A DNA stretch of 47,942 bases, taken from the NCBI GenBank assembly GCA_905236725.1, contig CAJOCT010000003.1, positions 1 through 47,942 of the forward strand, read 5' to 3'. The notes under the pieces are model-generated. The model was not told the origin of the DNA. It ran no database searches and saw only the letters and a program-made list of their open reading frames with translations. Positions 9,201 to 16,425 of this stretch are shown here, piece after piece. Position 1 is the stretch's first letter; each line of letters starts with the position of its first letter. The stretch comes from an uncultured Selenomonadaceae bacterium (GTDB taxonomy: Bacteria; Bacillota; Negativicutes; Selenomonadales; Selenomonadaceae). Position numbers and translations under genes: made by a program.

Positions 9201-9443
9201 GCTTGCAGAAAAGACGGACGAATGAATATTGAGTTAAAAGATTCTTCAACACAACGTTTATACGCCGTGAAAGAATATGCAAACGGTTTTCCGAACGGGC
9301 GACTGGAAATTCTTTTGCCTGACGACACTTGGCACAACATTGCGCCGGGAACTGTCGTAAAACTTTTGACTCAACCCGAAAACGCAAAATTTTTCGACTT
9401 AAAACCTGCCAAGCCCGACAGCTTAACCGTTCCGAAAAAATAA
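6207..9443 (+). CDS. Large J-like/zinc-ribbon/FN3-like scaffold protein
   Basis: This 1078-residue protein starts at TTG 6207 behind AGGGGGC. Residues ~1-35 (NIFEMLGLEFDPP...IRAAYETWKKKL) look like helices of a J domain, but the HPD tripeptide needed to stimulate Hsp70 is absent. A helical region follows. Two zinc ribbons are clear: C331/C334 with C351/C354, and C362/C365 with C376/C379 (CPKCGKK, CKACDF). From about 530 to 760 there are two or three beta-sandwich units resembling fibronectin type III (LYGWAVFAKR, QYRLQCVYY). The C-terminal ~300 residues are unknown. No signal peptide or membrane segment is present, so it is cytoplasmic. With the GTPase directly downstream, it is most simply read as the scaffold or sensor of a multi-protein complex. 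Confidence 0.65.
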   Translation: MAQRNIFEMLGLEFDPPDNLKKIRAAYETWKKKLTSEQNTTVDPNRLEIIKSELAMENYIVQTIENARLRQHEAENLKQNRIEQLRLYIDIQRGDNSGTLQVNQAQIRQIKEKLKLSTTTIEATYREQGFEIKKPRTDKKISDTLNNFFISDSVMNELKKNFADFQKVPDARNYSWSANVNDLYELAYYIEGQVESSADYYKRRDTDDLREIFQNEAKKVSQPIPAWQSIKSLLNLAQTQIFNSNDNRWKYDHSLMLEKLSDFFAKLKAAPEIFKRDKFFADNCISRIRKTFPNFLTYELSAALYNKAAGLLKEPYESTDNFFENYFCVTCANCGAFENFRTREEAERATCKICGENFYIACPKCGKKVPATADHCKACDFSLSELKKYNYYIDYANSLLDLVERGAKSIDDDVKNVIAEVMKVFARAKLIKAEALDLKKIEWRINKINAEFKKRELVRWAESKMPALGTPDEKAVSDCMEILRRYKDYKPARERLKLIKPKKPLKISATIKENEPQPQQIFSSAAILSKISVNAKSTSLTPATYNLTATISWRPDNDLGVVYTVIKKTDGVPKNFNDGEILIEGTDKLEVTDNNIKPGVLYGWAVFAKRLGAISDLVTCTAVHYSDIEENKLIAKTEGGYCQFTWRLPSDNCLGVRVLRSDSAGNSVVVDDCVHSPFVDKLVKNRKQYQYRLQCVYYSAEETLADREKFLAEADNENFNKVWKSNRTYKYSHGLTVTLTPEFPPRLLKNLNFNVINHHVSFNWQSTGEFDVWFKEISPDKKFPVAQEKKIFNLDKLDELLGSGVILKSEESSKQFCEFAMTGDVMKIAVISATKDLGIVNEIVTAANVEPCEIDEKKTQIDANGLKLVLKNLPKNLYLIHYKIQTEDSDEFFAAVEDAKARHLNRIYATKYAQDTFISQPHLPQKELYITVIGEYKLADGSIIYSAPSKMILNNRPKAVIFYWLEWGTSGLFNKKAHAKNCKLIIESDAKEIPKMFLACRKDGRMNIELKDSSTQRLYAVKEYANGFPNGRLEILLPDDTWHNIAPGTVVKLLTQPENAKFFDLKPAKPDSLTVPKK

Positions 9444-9461
9444 ATCGACAGAGGTGAGGAA

Positions 9462-10604
9462 ATGAATTCGGAGGCGCGGTGTCCGCACTGTCTGCGGAAA
9501 ATAAAATTGAGCGACTTGAAATTTTTCTGCGTGACGGATGACGACAGGCGGCATGCAGTTTCCCTTTCAATTATGGACAGATTCAAAAAACGCTTGCCCG
9601 TTTGCAGGAGAAATTTTTGCAAAAACAAGGGCTTGACGATTCGCGAGGCGGAGTGCAAATATTGCGGTGAACAACTTCCGCCGCAAATTTTATTTCACGA
9701 CAAATTTTTGAGTTTTTGCGCAATAGGAGTTGCGGGCGCGGGAAAATCCAGTTACTTGACGACGATGTTGCACGAGTTGAAATATTCTTCGTTGCCGTGG
9801 GTTTTGCAGGCAATGAACGTTGAAACGACCGAGCAAACTCAATCCGACGAGCGAAATATTTACGAAGTGCGACACTGCCCGGCGGGTACACAGGCGGGAG
9901 TTTCACCCAAGCCGCAACTTTGGACGATTCTGGACAACTCAAACAAAGCCGAAAAAATTCCGACTTACGCGCTGACAATTTACGACGGCGCGGGCGAAGA
10001 TTGCGAACACATCGGCTACACTGCTCAAGATGCGGCGATTGCGAGATATATCGCGGGGACGAAAACTTTGCTGATAATGTTCGACCCGCTTTTGCTTTCG
10101 AGCGTGCGCGGCGAAATTATCCCCGAAATTTTAAACGCGTCGATGGCGACGGAAAGGCAGACCAGTGCGCCGGCGAATATGGTGAGCATGGCAAATTCTC
10201 TTGCAAATTATATTCGTCAAAGTTGCAACATAAAGCCCGGCAAAAAAATTGAGGCGCGGGCGGCGGTTGTTCTGACGAAGCTGGATGCACTGCGTGAAAT
10301 GCCGAGCGGTTTCAGTTCAAGTTCGACGATTTTAAAAGAAAGTCCGCATGCAAAGGCGCGCGGTTTTGTTCAATCCGACAGCGAAATGGTTGACTTGGAA
10401 ATTCGCGACTGGCTGACCGGGCAGGGGGAAACTGCTTTTCTTGACGTAATCGACGCAAACTTTAAACACGTTCGAGTTTTCGGCGTGTCGAGTTTCGGAA
10501 AACCGCCCGATAAAAATAAACGCCTTGCAAAAGTTCGTCCGCACAGAGTTTTGGATCCGATTATGTGGATGCTTGCCGAAGAAGGAATCATCCCGACCGT
10601 ATAA
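9462..10604 (+). CDS. Zinc-ribbon P-loop GTPase (TRAFAC / DO-GTPase2-like)
   Basis: A 380-residue protein starting at ATG 9462 with GAGGTGAGGAA upstream. It opens with cysteine pairs C7/C10, C48/C53 and C65/C68 that form one or two zinc ribbons. A P-loop GVAGAGKS lies at 89-96, a DGAGED segment (the place of the DxxG switch II motif) at 175-180, and a TKLD base-specificity motif at 272-275, so GTP binding is expected. The combination of zinc ribbon and GTPase is typical of the group named DO-GTPase2 in conflict-system surveys; that assignment is from memory of the family. It follows the scaffold protein by 18 bases. It probably acts as the nucleotide-dependent switch of the module. Confidence 0.75.
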   Translation: MNSEARCPHCLRKIKLSDLKFFCVTDDDRRHAVSLSIMDRFKKRLPVCRRNFCKNKGLTIREAECKYCGEQLPPQILFHDKFLSFCAIGVAGAGKSSYLTTMLHELKYSSLPWVLQAMNVETTEQTQSDERNIYEVRHCPAGTQAGVSPKPQLWTILDNSNKAEKIPTYALTIYDGAGEDCEHIGYTAQDAAIARYIAGTKTLLIMFDPLLLSSVRGEIIPEILNASMATERQTSAPANMVSMANSLANYIRQSCNIKPGKKIEARAAVVLTKLDALREMPSGFSSSSTILKESPHAKARGFVQSDSEMVDLEIRDWLTGQGETAFLDVIDANFKHVRVFGVSSFGKPPDKNKRLAKVRPHRVLDPIMWMLAEEGIIPTV

Positions 10605-10610
10605 AAAATT

Positions 10611-10635
10611 GCCGTGAAGAGCGGCGTTTTTTTTT
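10611..10635 (+). terminator. Rho-independent terminator after the GTPase gene
   Basis: The hairpin GCCG-tgaagag-CGGC is followed by a run of nine T. It separates the GTPase gene from the downstream glycine-zipper gene, which has its own -10 element. Confidence 0.65.
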
Positions 10636-10678
10636 CTGTATTGTTCTGCGAGGACAGTACTTTTTTTATTAACCGTGA

Positions 10679-10684
10679 TATAAT
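10679..10684 (+). promoter_or_regulatory. -10 element (TATAAT) upstream of the 459-residue gene
   Basis: TATAAT lies 38 bases before the ATG at 10722, after the GTPase terminator. A matching -35 box is not obvious. The repeated plan of terminator then TATAAT, also seen at 6144-6175, suggests that the genes of this module are expressed from several separate promoters. Confidence 0.4.
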
Positions 10685-10721
10685 TCGCGGAAAAAAATTT
10701 TTTCAAAGTTGAGGTGAGCAA

Positions 10722-12101
10722 ATGGAAAATTTTGCAAATGATATTTTTTCTGACGTGCAAAAAAAAATTTCTGACGGAGCTGACGAACTTGTCGGCAACG
10801 CGCTGAATAACATCGCGAAATATTTGCCGACCGATTCCGAAAAAGAAAATTTCCTTGCACGTATTCAAGAAATTAAAGCTGAAGGAATTGAGGCGGCTTT
10901 GAACGGCGAAGATTATCGGCAATATCTTAATCGCGGGGCTTATGAGACTTCGGTTTTTCTTGCCAATCATTACGCGAAAGAAATTTTGGAACGTGCAAAA
11001 AATAAATTTCCGCGCGGAAAAACTCGTGACGCAATTTTTTCGGCTTTGCAAGAAATGTCGCGAAGAGGGATTGAAGGCTTATGCGGCGGCGAATCTCTCG
11101 AAGTCGTTAAAAATCAGCTGGCGAATATCGGCAGAGAACATTTTAAAAAGTACGTCGAAAATCAAAATAAAATTTGGAGCAAAAATTTCGGCAACAGTCT
11201 TTATCGAAAAATAAAATTCAGCGGGCGCGGCAGTCAAAAGAAAAATCAATATTTGAGAAAAGGCAGAGATATTTTTGCCGATGAGCTGGCTTTTCAAATT
11301 ACGGATAATTTCGGGGCGTGGCTCGGCGGAGAAAAAAATTTTGGAGATGCTGTCACAGATATAACCGTCAACACTGCAAAAAATTCCGCTGTAACTTACG
11401 GGAAAAAATACGGCGAAGAGCTTGCAAGGGACGCGATAAAAGAACTTTCCAAAGTTGCCGAAAAAAAAATCGCCAATGAAACTGCTCGCAAGGTTGCCGT
11501 CACCAACCTCAACAAGCTGGTCAAATCCGATATTGTCGGCTTTGCAGGAATGGCTTACGATGTGGGCAGGGCTCTTAAGCAACTTATTGACGGCGAAATT
11601 TCCAAGACGGAATTTTTGCGCGTGGTCGGCGAAAAAGGTTCTTCAATCGTGGTCGGCGGAGTTTACGGCACGGTCGGCGGAATGATTGGCATGGCGGTCG
11701 GCGGTCCGCTTGGCGCAGCGATAGGTTCCGCCGTCGGTTCGGCAATCGGCTATTTTGCAACGAGTGTGCTTTTCGGCTCGGTTATGCAGGCTTTTGAAGA
11801 GGCTGAACTTTCCCGGCAACGCTATGAAGCAATTCATGAGTTCTGTGAATATTCTATTCGCGAAATGGAGCGTCAACGTCTGCAGTTTGAACAGGATGTC
11901 GCGCAATTTTTATCTCATCGTCAACAAGTCATCGATACCAATCTTGCCGCTTACGAGGAGGCGATAAAAAATAATGACTTCGACAGAGTAAGTTCCGCGC
12001 TCAATGGAATTTCCGAAGAATTTGGCGGGTCACTTCAATTTAAAACTTTCAACGAATTTGACGACTTTATGTCTGATAAAAATTCGGTTTTTGAACTTTA
12101 A
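10722..12101 (+). CDS. Glycine-zipper membrane-active protein, last gene of the module
   Basis: A 459-residue protein starting at ATG 10722 with GAGGTGAG upstream. The N-terminal half is helical and holds two similar units: EIKAEGIEAALNGEDYRQYL near residue 50 and EMSRRGIEGLCGGESLEVV near 110. Residues ~310-355 form a hydrophobic Gly/Ala-rich stretch with GxxxG spacing (VGGMIGMAVGGPLGAAIGSA), a glycine zipper able to insert in a membrane or pack tightly. The C-terminal ~100 residues are charged and helical, likely a coiled coil. No signal peptide is present. Repeat copy B begins ten bases after the stop. A role in membrane association or pore formation is inference from the zipper. Confidence 0.6.
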   Translation: MENFANDIFSDVQKKISDGADELVGNALNNIAKYLPTDSEKENFLARIQEIKAEGIEAALNGEDYRQYLNRGAYETSVFLANHYAKEILERAKNKFPRGKTRDAIFSALQEMSRRGIEGLCGGESLEVVKNQLANIGREHFKKYVENQNKIWSKNFGNSLYRKIKFSGRGSQKKNQYLRKGRDIFADELAFQITDNFGAWLGGEKNFGDAVTDITVNTAKNSAVTYGKKYGEELARDAIKELSKVAEKKIANETARKVAVTNLNKLVKSDIVGFAGMAYDVGRALKQLIDGEISKTEFLRVVGEKGSSIVVGGVYGTVGGMIGMAVGGPLGAAIGSAVGSAIGYFATSVLFGSVMQAFEEAELSRQRYEAIHEFCEYSIREMERQRLQFEQDVAQFLSHRQQVIDTNLAAYEEAIKNNDFDRVSSALNGISEEFGGSLQFKTFNEFDDFMSDKNSVFEL

Positions 12102-12110
12102 CCCGGCGCA

Positions 12111-12246
12111 CAGGACGTGCGCCCTTGCCCGCCTAGTGAGCGTGACGAAAGTAGCAGACAGTGAACAGTGGTCAGTGGTCAGGAAAAATCCCTGCAACCT
12201 GTCCACTAACCACTAGCCACTACTTTGTCGGCACAAAGAAAAGTAA
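12111..12246. repeat. 136-bp hairpin repeat, copy B (inverted partner of 3894-4029)
   Basis: This is the reverse complement of 3894-4029 with about five differences. It begins ten bases after the stop of the glycine-zipper gene. Together the two copies delimit 8353 bp. Inverted copies this alike can recombine and flip what lies between, or may mark both ends of a segment that arrived as a unit. Confidence 0.85.
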
Positions 12247-12348
12247 GTTCCAAAAACTTTTTATTCTAAAAGCCGGTTGTTGAAAAAATTACCATGTGAA
12301 AACACTTTCTCAATAAAAAAATTTTTTACTCAAAGGGAGGAATCTTTT

Positions 12349-13353
12349 ATGCCGATACCGTTTATTTTGGGAGGAGCCGCCGCACTTGCGGGAGGTTACG
12401 GCGTTAAAAAAGGTCTGGACGCAAAAGAGGATATGGACAAGGCGAAACGCACAAATGAACGCGCAAGAGAACTTGCCGCCTCGACGGAACGCAGAATTGA
12501 CAATACGCGCGAATCGACAAACAACAGTTTGCAAGACTTGGGCAGGACAAAAATTTCAATCTTGGCGGGCTCTCTGAATGAATTTGTCGAAAATTTTTCG
12601 CGCATAAAAAACGTAAATATCACTGACAGCGTCGGGCTTGAAGAACTTCGCGGCTTTAACCCGAACAGCAAAGAATTTCTCGACATGAAAGAGGCGGGTT
12701 TTAAAGCGTCGGAATTGGCAACGGGCGGTTTGGGAGGCATCGCGGCAGGAACTTTGACGGCGGCGGGAGCTTACGGCGCGGTTGGACTTCTTGCAACTGC
12801 TTCGACAGGTACGGCAATCGCCGGGTTGACCGGCGCGGCGGCCACCAATGCAACTTTGGCGTGGCTCGGAGGCGGTGCACTTGCCGCAGGAGGTTTCGGA
12901 ATGGCGGGCGGTGCGCTCGTCTTGGGAGGAATCGTTGCCGGTCCCGCTTTGGCAATCGGCGGCGCGTTCATGGCTGCGAAGGCTGAAAAGGCTTTAAACG
13001 ACGCTCGCTCAAATTATGATCAAGCCCGCAGATTTGAACAAGAAGGCGAAAATATTTGCTCGACTTTGAGAGCGATAAAAGACCGCGCCGTTCAAATTGA
13101 ATATCTGCTCAATGACCTGGACGAATATTTGAGCAATTATGTTAGCAGAATGTCTTCGATAATTTCCGCTCGCGGCACGAACTGGGACGACTACAGACCT
13201 GACGACAAAAAATATATCGGGATTGCCGCTCAACTTGCCAAGACAACGAAAACTGTTATTGATACTTCGCTTTTGAGAGAAGACGGAAAATTAAACGATT
13301 CGGCAAGCAGAAAATCTGTTGAAGCCGGTCGAAAAGTTTTGGCGAATATTTAA
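12349..13353 (+). CDS. Second glycine-zipper protein
   Basis: The start is ATG 12349, with AAAGGGAGG nine bases upstream; an in-frame ATG at 12277 has no ribosome binding site. The 334-residue product begins with a short hydrophobic Gly/Ala helix (FILGGAAALAGGYG). A charged coiled-coil segment follows (residues ~18-55), then a long Gly/Ala-rich hydrophobic block at about 126-213 with repeated GxxxG steps, and a helical C-terminal region. This resembles small membrane-inserting proteins seen beside conflict-type GTPases. It lies just outside repeat copy B and may be the partner of 10722-12101. The enzymatic role, if any, is unknown. Confidence 0.6.
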   Translation: MPIPFILGGAAALAGGYGVKKGLDAKEDMDKAKRTNERARELAASTERRIDNTRESTNNSLQDLGRTKISILAGSLNEFVENFSRIKNVNITDSVGLEELRGFNPNSKEFLDMKEAGFKASELATGGLGGIAAGTLTAAGAYGAVGLLATASTGTAIAGLTGAAATNATLAWLGGGALAAGGFGMAGGALVLGGIVAGPALAIGGAFMAAKAEKALNDARSNYDQARRFEQEGENICSTLRAIKDRAVQIEYLLNDLDEYLSNYVSRMSSIISARGTNWDDYRPDDKKYIGIAAQLAKTTKTVIDTSLLREDGKLNDSASRKSVEAGRKVLANI

Positions 13354-13356
13354 TTT

Positions 13357-13632
13357 ATGAAATTTAATTGCGATTGTTGCGGCTTGTGTTGCAGACATAT
13401 CGACAAAGTTCCTCAACTGAAAAATTTCGACGAGGGCAACGGCGTTTGTAAATTTTTAGATGCGGTGACTAATCGTTGCCGCATTTATTTTAATCGCCCC
13501 GATGTTTGCAATGTTGAAGTCGGCTACAAAAAATTTTTTTCCGAAATTTACACGGAAGAAGAATATTTGCGGCTGAATTATGAAGTTTGTTCGCAACTCA
13601 AAAGAAAGCATAAACTCGACGATGAAACTTGA
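13357..13632 (+). CDS. YkgJ-like cysteine-cluster protein
   Basis: A 91-residue protein with the N-terminal motif CDCCGLCC (C5, C7, C8, C11, C12), then C31, C42, C51 and C78. This pattern is that of the YkgJ/UPF0153 family, small proteins that bind a metal ion or Fe-S cluster. The biochemical role of the family is unsettled. It starts three bases after the glycine-zipper gene without a clear Shine-Dalgarno sequence, and its end overlaps the next gene by 11 bases. Co-translation with a radical SAM enzyme suggests that the metal centre serves that enzyme, perhaps in maturation or electron supply; this is inference. Confidence 0.7.
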   Translation: MKFNCDCCGLCCRHIDKVPQLKNFDEGNGVCKFLDAVTNRCRIYFNRPDVCNVEVGYKKFFSEIYTEEEYLRLNYEVCSQLKRKHKLDDET

Positions 13633-15346
13633 TATTTTATTTTTGAACTTGCACCGCCGTTATCTGAATTTGGATGCAAATTTCGGCGGATTTTTGGGCA
13701 TTTATTATTTGTCGGCTTTTTTGCGCAGAAATTTTTACGAGGCAAAAGGTTTTTCGGGAACTTTGAATCAAGGCAAAAAAATTTTGGATAAACTTTGCGC
13801 CGAAAATAAAATTTCAATGCTCGGACTTTATTGCGATTATGAAAACGTGACCGAAAATATTTTTATCAGCCGCCACGTCAAAGAAAATTTTAATTTGCCT
13901 GTAATAATCGGCGGTCCTCAAGCGACGGCTTTGGACGAAAATTTTTTTGTTCGATCGAAGTGCGACGCGGTTGTTATCGGCGAAGGCGAATTGACCGTTT
14001 TGGAACTTGCAAAATTTTTTATCGACGGCGTTGGAGATTTAAAAAATATCTCAGGCATAATTTTTTTGACTGAAAGCGGTTTAAAAAAAAATCCTGCGCG
14101 ACCTTTGATAAAAAATCTCGATGAACTGCCTTTTATCACGGAAAATTGTTATCTTGAGCCGAAAAATTTTTATCAAGATTTAAATATCATGACCGGGCGC
14201 GGCTGTCCTTTTCACTGCGCTTTTTGTCACGAGGGAATCGGCAAGGGCGTTCGTCTGCGCTCGGTAGAAAATATTTTTGCAGAAATCGACGAATATTTAG
14301 AGATTTATTCCGGCGACGAATTGAATATTTATTTCATCGACGACACTTTCACTTTAAATTTTGAGCGCGTCAAAAAAATTTGTGACGGAATAAAAACGCG
14401 CAGAAAAACGCACAATATAAATTTTTTTTGTGAAGGACACGTCCACACGCTTCATAAAAATCCCGAAATGATTCGTTGTCTTGCGGAAAGCGGCTGTTAC
14501 AGATTGCAGCTCGGCATTGAGTCCGGCAACGACGAAGTTTTAAAAATTTACGAGAAAAATACGACCGCCGAAGAAATTTTGGAAGTTGTGAAAATTTGCG
14601 TTGAATCGGGCATAAGAGAAATTTACGGCAATATAATTTTGGGCGGCGCGTTTTTTGGCGAAAAAACTTTTGAAACCGACAAAAAATTTGTGAGCGAACT
14701 TTTGAAAATCGGCGCGGGAGTTATTGAAATCGGCGTTGTGACTTATTATCCCTTGCCGCAAACGAAAATGACGCGTTGCCCCGAAAATTTCGGAATAAAA
14801 ATTTGTGACGCTGATTTTTTAACTTCAGTCGGAGATTTTCCGCAAATTGAAACGGATTCAGCAGATAAATTAAAAATTTCCGAAATGCATCGAGAACTTG
14901 AAAATTACATTTCGGAAAGGATGAAAAAAATTTTACAGACAAGGCAAATTCCCACAGAAAAAATTTTGAGTTGGTTTAATCAATCGTCAAAAAATTCCCG
15001 TCAAAGTGCCTGGTTCATGATTTTAAAAGAACTGGAAATAATTTTCGCTTATTATGAGATGATTTATTTGTGCGAAGGTCTTGAATCGAAAGACGTTAAA
15101 AATTTTGAAACGGCGCATCCGTTGCGAACTTTCGCGATTTATCAACATCTGACAAGGTTTGACGAAAATTCGGCTTTAATCTGCGGAGAAAAATTTTTCG
15201 GCAGGGAGTTGGAAATTTTGACTTTGACGACGGGAAAATTATCAGTTGCCGAAATTGCCGAAAAAATTTGTTTGCCGATTTCGGAACTAAAAAAAACTTT
15301 GAACAGATTGGAAAAAAATTTTTTGATAGTTTACACTGAATTTTGA
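13622..15346 (+). CDS. B12-binding-type radical SAM protein
   Basis: The start is ATG 13622, inside the end of the YkgJ-like gene; the open frame reaches back to 13580, but that part lies within the other gene. The product has 574 residues. Residues ~1-140 form a Rossmann-like cobalamin-binding-type domain (GGPQATA, VIGEGELTVLELA), though the classical B12 motif DxHxxG is not seen. The radical SAM motif C195-x3-C199-x2-C202 follows, in a TIM-barrel region to about 430. The last ~80 residues (LTTGKLSVAEIAEKICLP) look like a PqqD-like or winged-helix domain that could hold a peptide substrate. The reaction is not identifiable; methylation or peptide modification are possible. Confidence 0.75.
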   Translation: MKLDILFLNLHRRYLNLDANFGGFLGIYYLSAFLRRNFYEAKGFSGTLNQGKKILDKLCAENKISMLGLYCDYENVTENIFISRHVKENFNLPVIIGGPQATALDENFFVRSKCDAVVIGEGELTVLELAKFFIDGVGDLKNISGIIFLTESGLKKNPARPLIKNLDELPFITENCYLEPKNFYQDLNIMTGRGCPFHCAFCHEGIGKGVRLRSVENIFAEIDEYLEIYSGDELNIYFIDDTFTLNFERVKKICDGIKTRRKTHNINFFCEGHVHTLHKNPEMIRCLAESGCYRLQLGIESGNDEVLKIYEKNTTAEEILEVVKICVESGIREIYGNIILGGAFFGEKTFETDKKFVSELLKIGAGVIEIGVVTYYPLPQTKMTRCPENFGIKICDADFLTSVGDFPQIETDSADKLKISEMHRELENYISERMKKILQTRQIPTEKILSWFNQSSKNSRQSAWFMILKELEIIFAYYEMIYLCEGLESKDVKNFETAHPLRTFAIYQHLTRFDENSALICGEKFFGRELEILTLTTGKLSVAEIAEKICLPISELKKTLNRLEKNFLIVYTEF

Positions 15347-15351
15347 AGGAG

Positions 15352-15388
15352 AAAATCCCTGTAATCTGTCCGCTAACCACTGATCACT
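15352..15388. repeat. Fragment of the hairpin repeat family
   Basis: Bases here (aaaatccctgtaatctgtcc followed by gctaaccactgatcact) correspond to the loop and one arm of the 136-bp repeat in the orientation of copy B. The other half is missing. It fills most of the 50-bp gap between the convergent radical SAM and ftsY genes. Confidence 0.65.
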
Positions 15389-15396
15389 GAAAAAAT

Positions 15397-16311
15397 TTAA
15401 TTGACGTTGAAAAGAGCGTAGGCAAATTCCTGCGCGTTGAAAGGTCTTAAATCGTCCAAGCCTTCGCCGACACCGACCCACTTGACGGGAATATTCAATT
15501 CTTCTTTAATTCCGATAATCATTCCGCCTTTCGCAGTGCCGTCGAGTTTCGTCAAAACAATTCCGGTGACTTCGGCGGCTTGAGAAAAAATTTCAGCTTG
15601 ACGGAGCGCATTTTGCCCGGTCGTCGCGTCGAGGACAAGTAAAACCTCGTGCGGCGCACCGGGTATTCCTTTGCCGATAATCCTGTTAATTTTTTTCAGC
15701 TCTTCCATGAGATTAAATTTATTTTGAAGTCGTCCCGCAGTATCGACAATTAAAACGTCAATTTTATTCGCAACGGCTGCCCGCGCCGCGTTGAGTGCAA
15801 CCGTTGAAGGGTTGGTTCCTTCGGGCAGTTTGATAATTTCCGCGCCGGTTCTTTGCGCCCAAACTTCCAACTGTTCAATCGCTCCTGCGCGAAAAGTATC
15901 TGCGGCGGCGACCATAACTTTTTTTCCGAGACTTTTATAATATGCGGAAAGTTTGCCGATAGTCGTGGTTTTGCCCGCGCCGTTGACACCGATCATCAAA
16001 ATCACGTACGGCGGCGAAACGTTAAAAATTTCTCCCTGCTCTTTGATTAAAATTTCACGAATTTGATTGGACAAAAATTTTTTCACGTCGTCGGTTGAAT
16101 TTATTTCAGCCTTGCGAACGCCTTTTCTCAAGCCGTCCATAAGTTTTTCCGTCGTCTTCGTTCCGACATCGGACATTATCAAAGTTTCTTCGAGTTCGTC
16201 CAAAAGTTCATCGTCAATTTTTTTTGAGCCGTGCAAAATTTCGTCAATTTTATCTGCAAGTTTTTCGCGAGTTTTTGTCAAGCCCGCTTTCAGTCTGTCA
16301 AAAAATCCCAT
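15397..16311 (-). CDS. ftsY: Signal recognition particle receptor FtsY
   Basis: FtsY is the SRP GTPase receptor that docks ribosome-SRP complexes at the membrane. The start is ATG 16311 with AGGAG upstream; the frame extends to 16344 without good initiation. The 304-residue product has the N-terminal amphipathic MGFFDRLKAGL helix, then the NG domain with G1 GVNGAGKTTTIGKL, G3 DTAGRLQNK and G4 TKLDGTAKGG. There is almost no acidic A domain, the usual short form outside proteobacteria. It is convergent with the radical SAM gene and divergent from cydA. An ffh gene is not in the window. Confidence 0.95.
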   Translation of the reverse strand: MGFFDRLKAGLTKTREKLADKIDEILHGSKKIDDELLDELEETLIMSDVGTKTTEKLMDGLRKGVRKAEINSTDDVKKFLSNQIREILIKEQGEIFNVSPPYVILMIGVNGAGKTTTIGKLSAYYKSLGKKVMVAAADTFRAGAIEQLEVWAQRTGAEIIKLPEGTNPSTVALNAARAAVANKIDVLIVDTAGRLQNKFNLMEELKKINRIIGKGIPGAPHEVLLVLDATTGQNALRQAEIFSQAAEVTGIVLTKLDGTAKGGMIIGIKEELNIPVKWVGVGEGLDDLRPFNAQEFAYALFNVN

Positions 16312-16366
16312 AAAAAAATCTCCTCTCGTTAAAATTTCGCTCATATTTTATCAAAATTCCTTTACC

Positions 16367-16395
16367 TTGCAAACGACTTTTGCCTATGCTAAAAT
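16367..16395 (+). promoter_or_regulatory. Probable promoter of cydA
   Basis: TTGCAA at 16367-16372 and TAAAAT at 16390-16395 are separated by 17 bases, about 30 bases before the ATG at 16426. AAAGGTGGGG provides the ribosome binding site. No redox-regulator operator was recognised. Confidence 0.5.
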
Positions 16396-16425
16396 TTCAG
16401 AAAAATTCGCAAAGGTGGGGATTTT

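Noticed and set aside
10332-11051. Minus-strand open frame of 239 codons across the GTPase end and the glycine-zipper start
   Set aside because: It crosses a terminator and promoter and overlaps two better genes; it has no ribosome binding site and no recognisable motif.
3894-12246. Possible CRISPR or direct tandem array based on the ccactaaccactg words
   Set aside because: The words are not regularly spaced and have no unique spacers; no cas gene is present. They form hairpin repeats.
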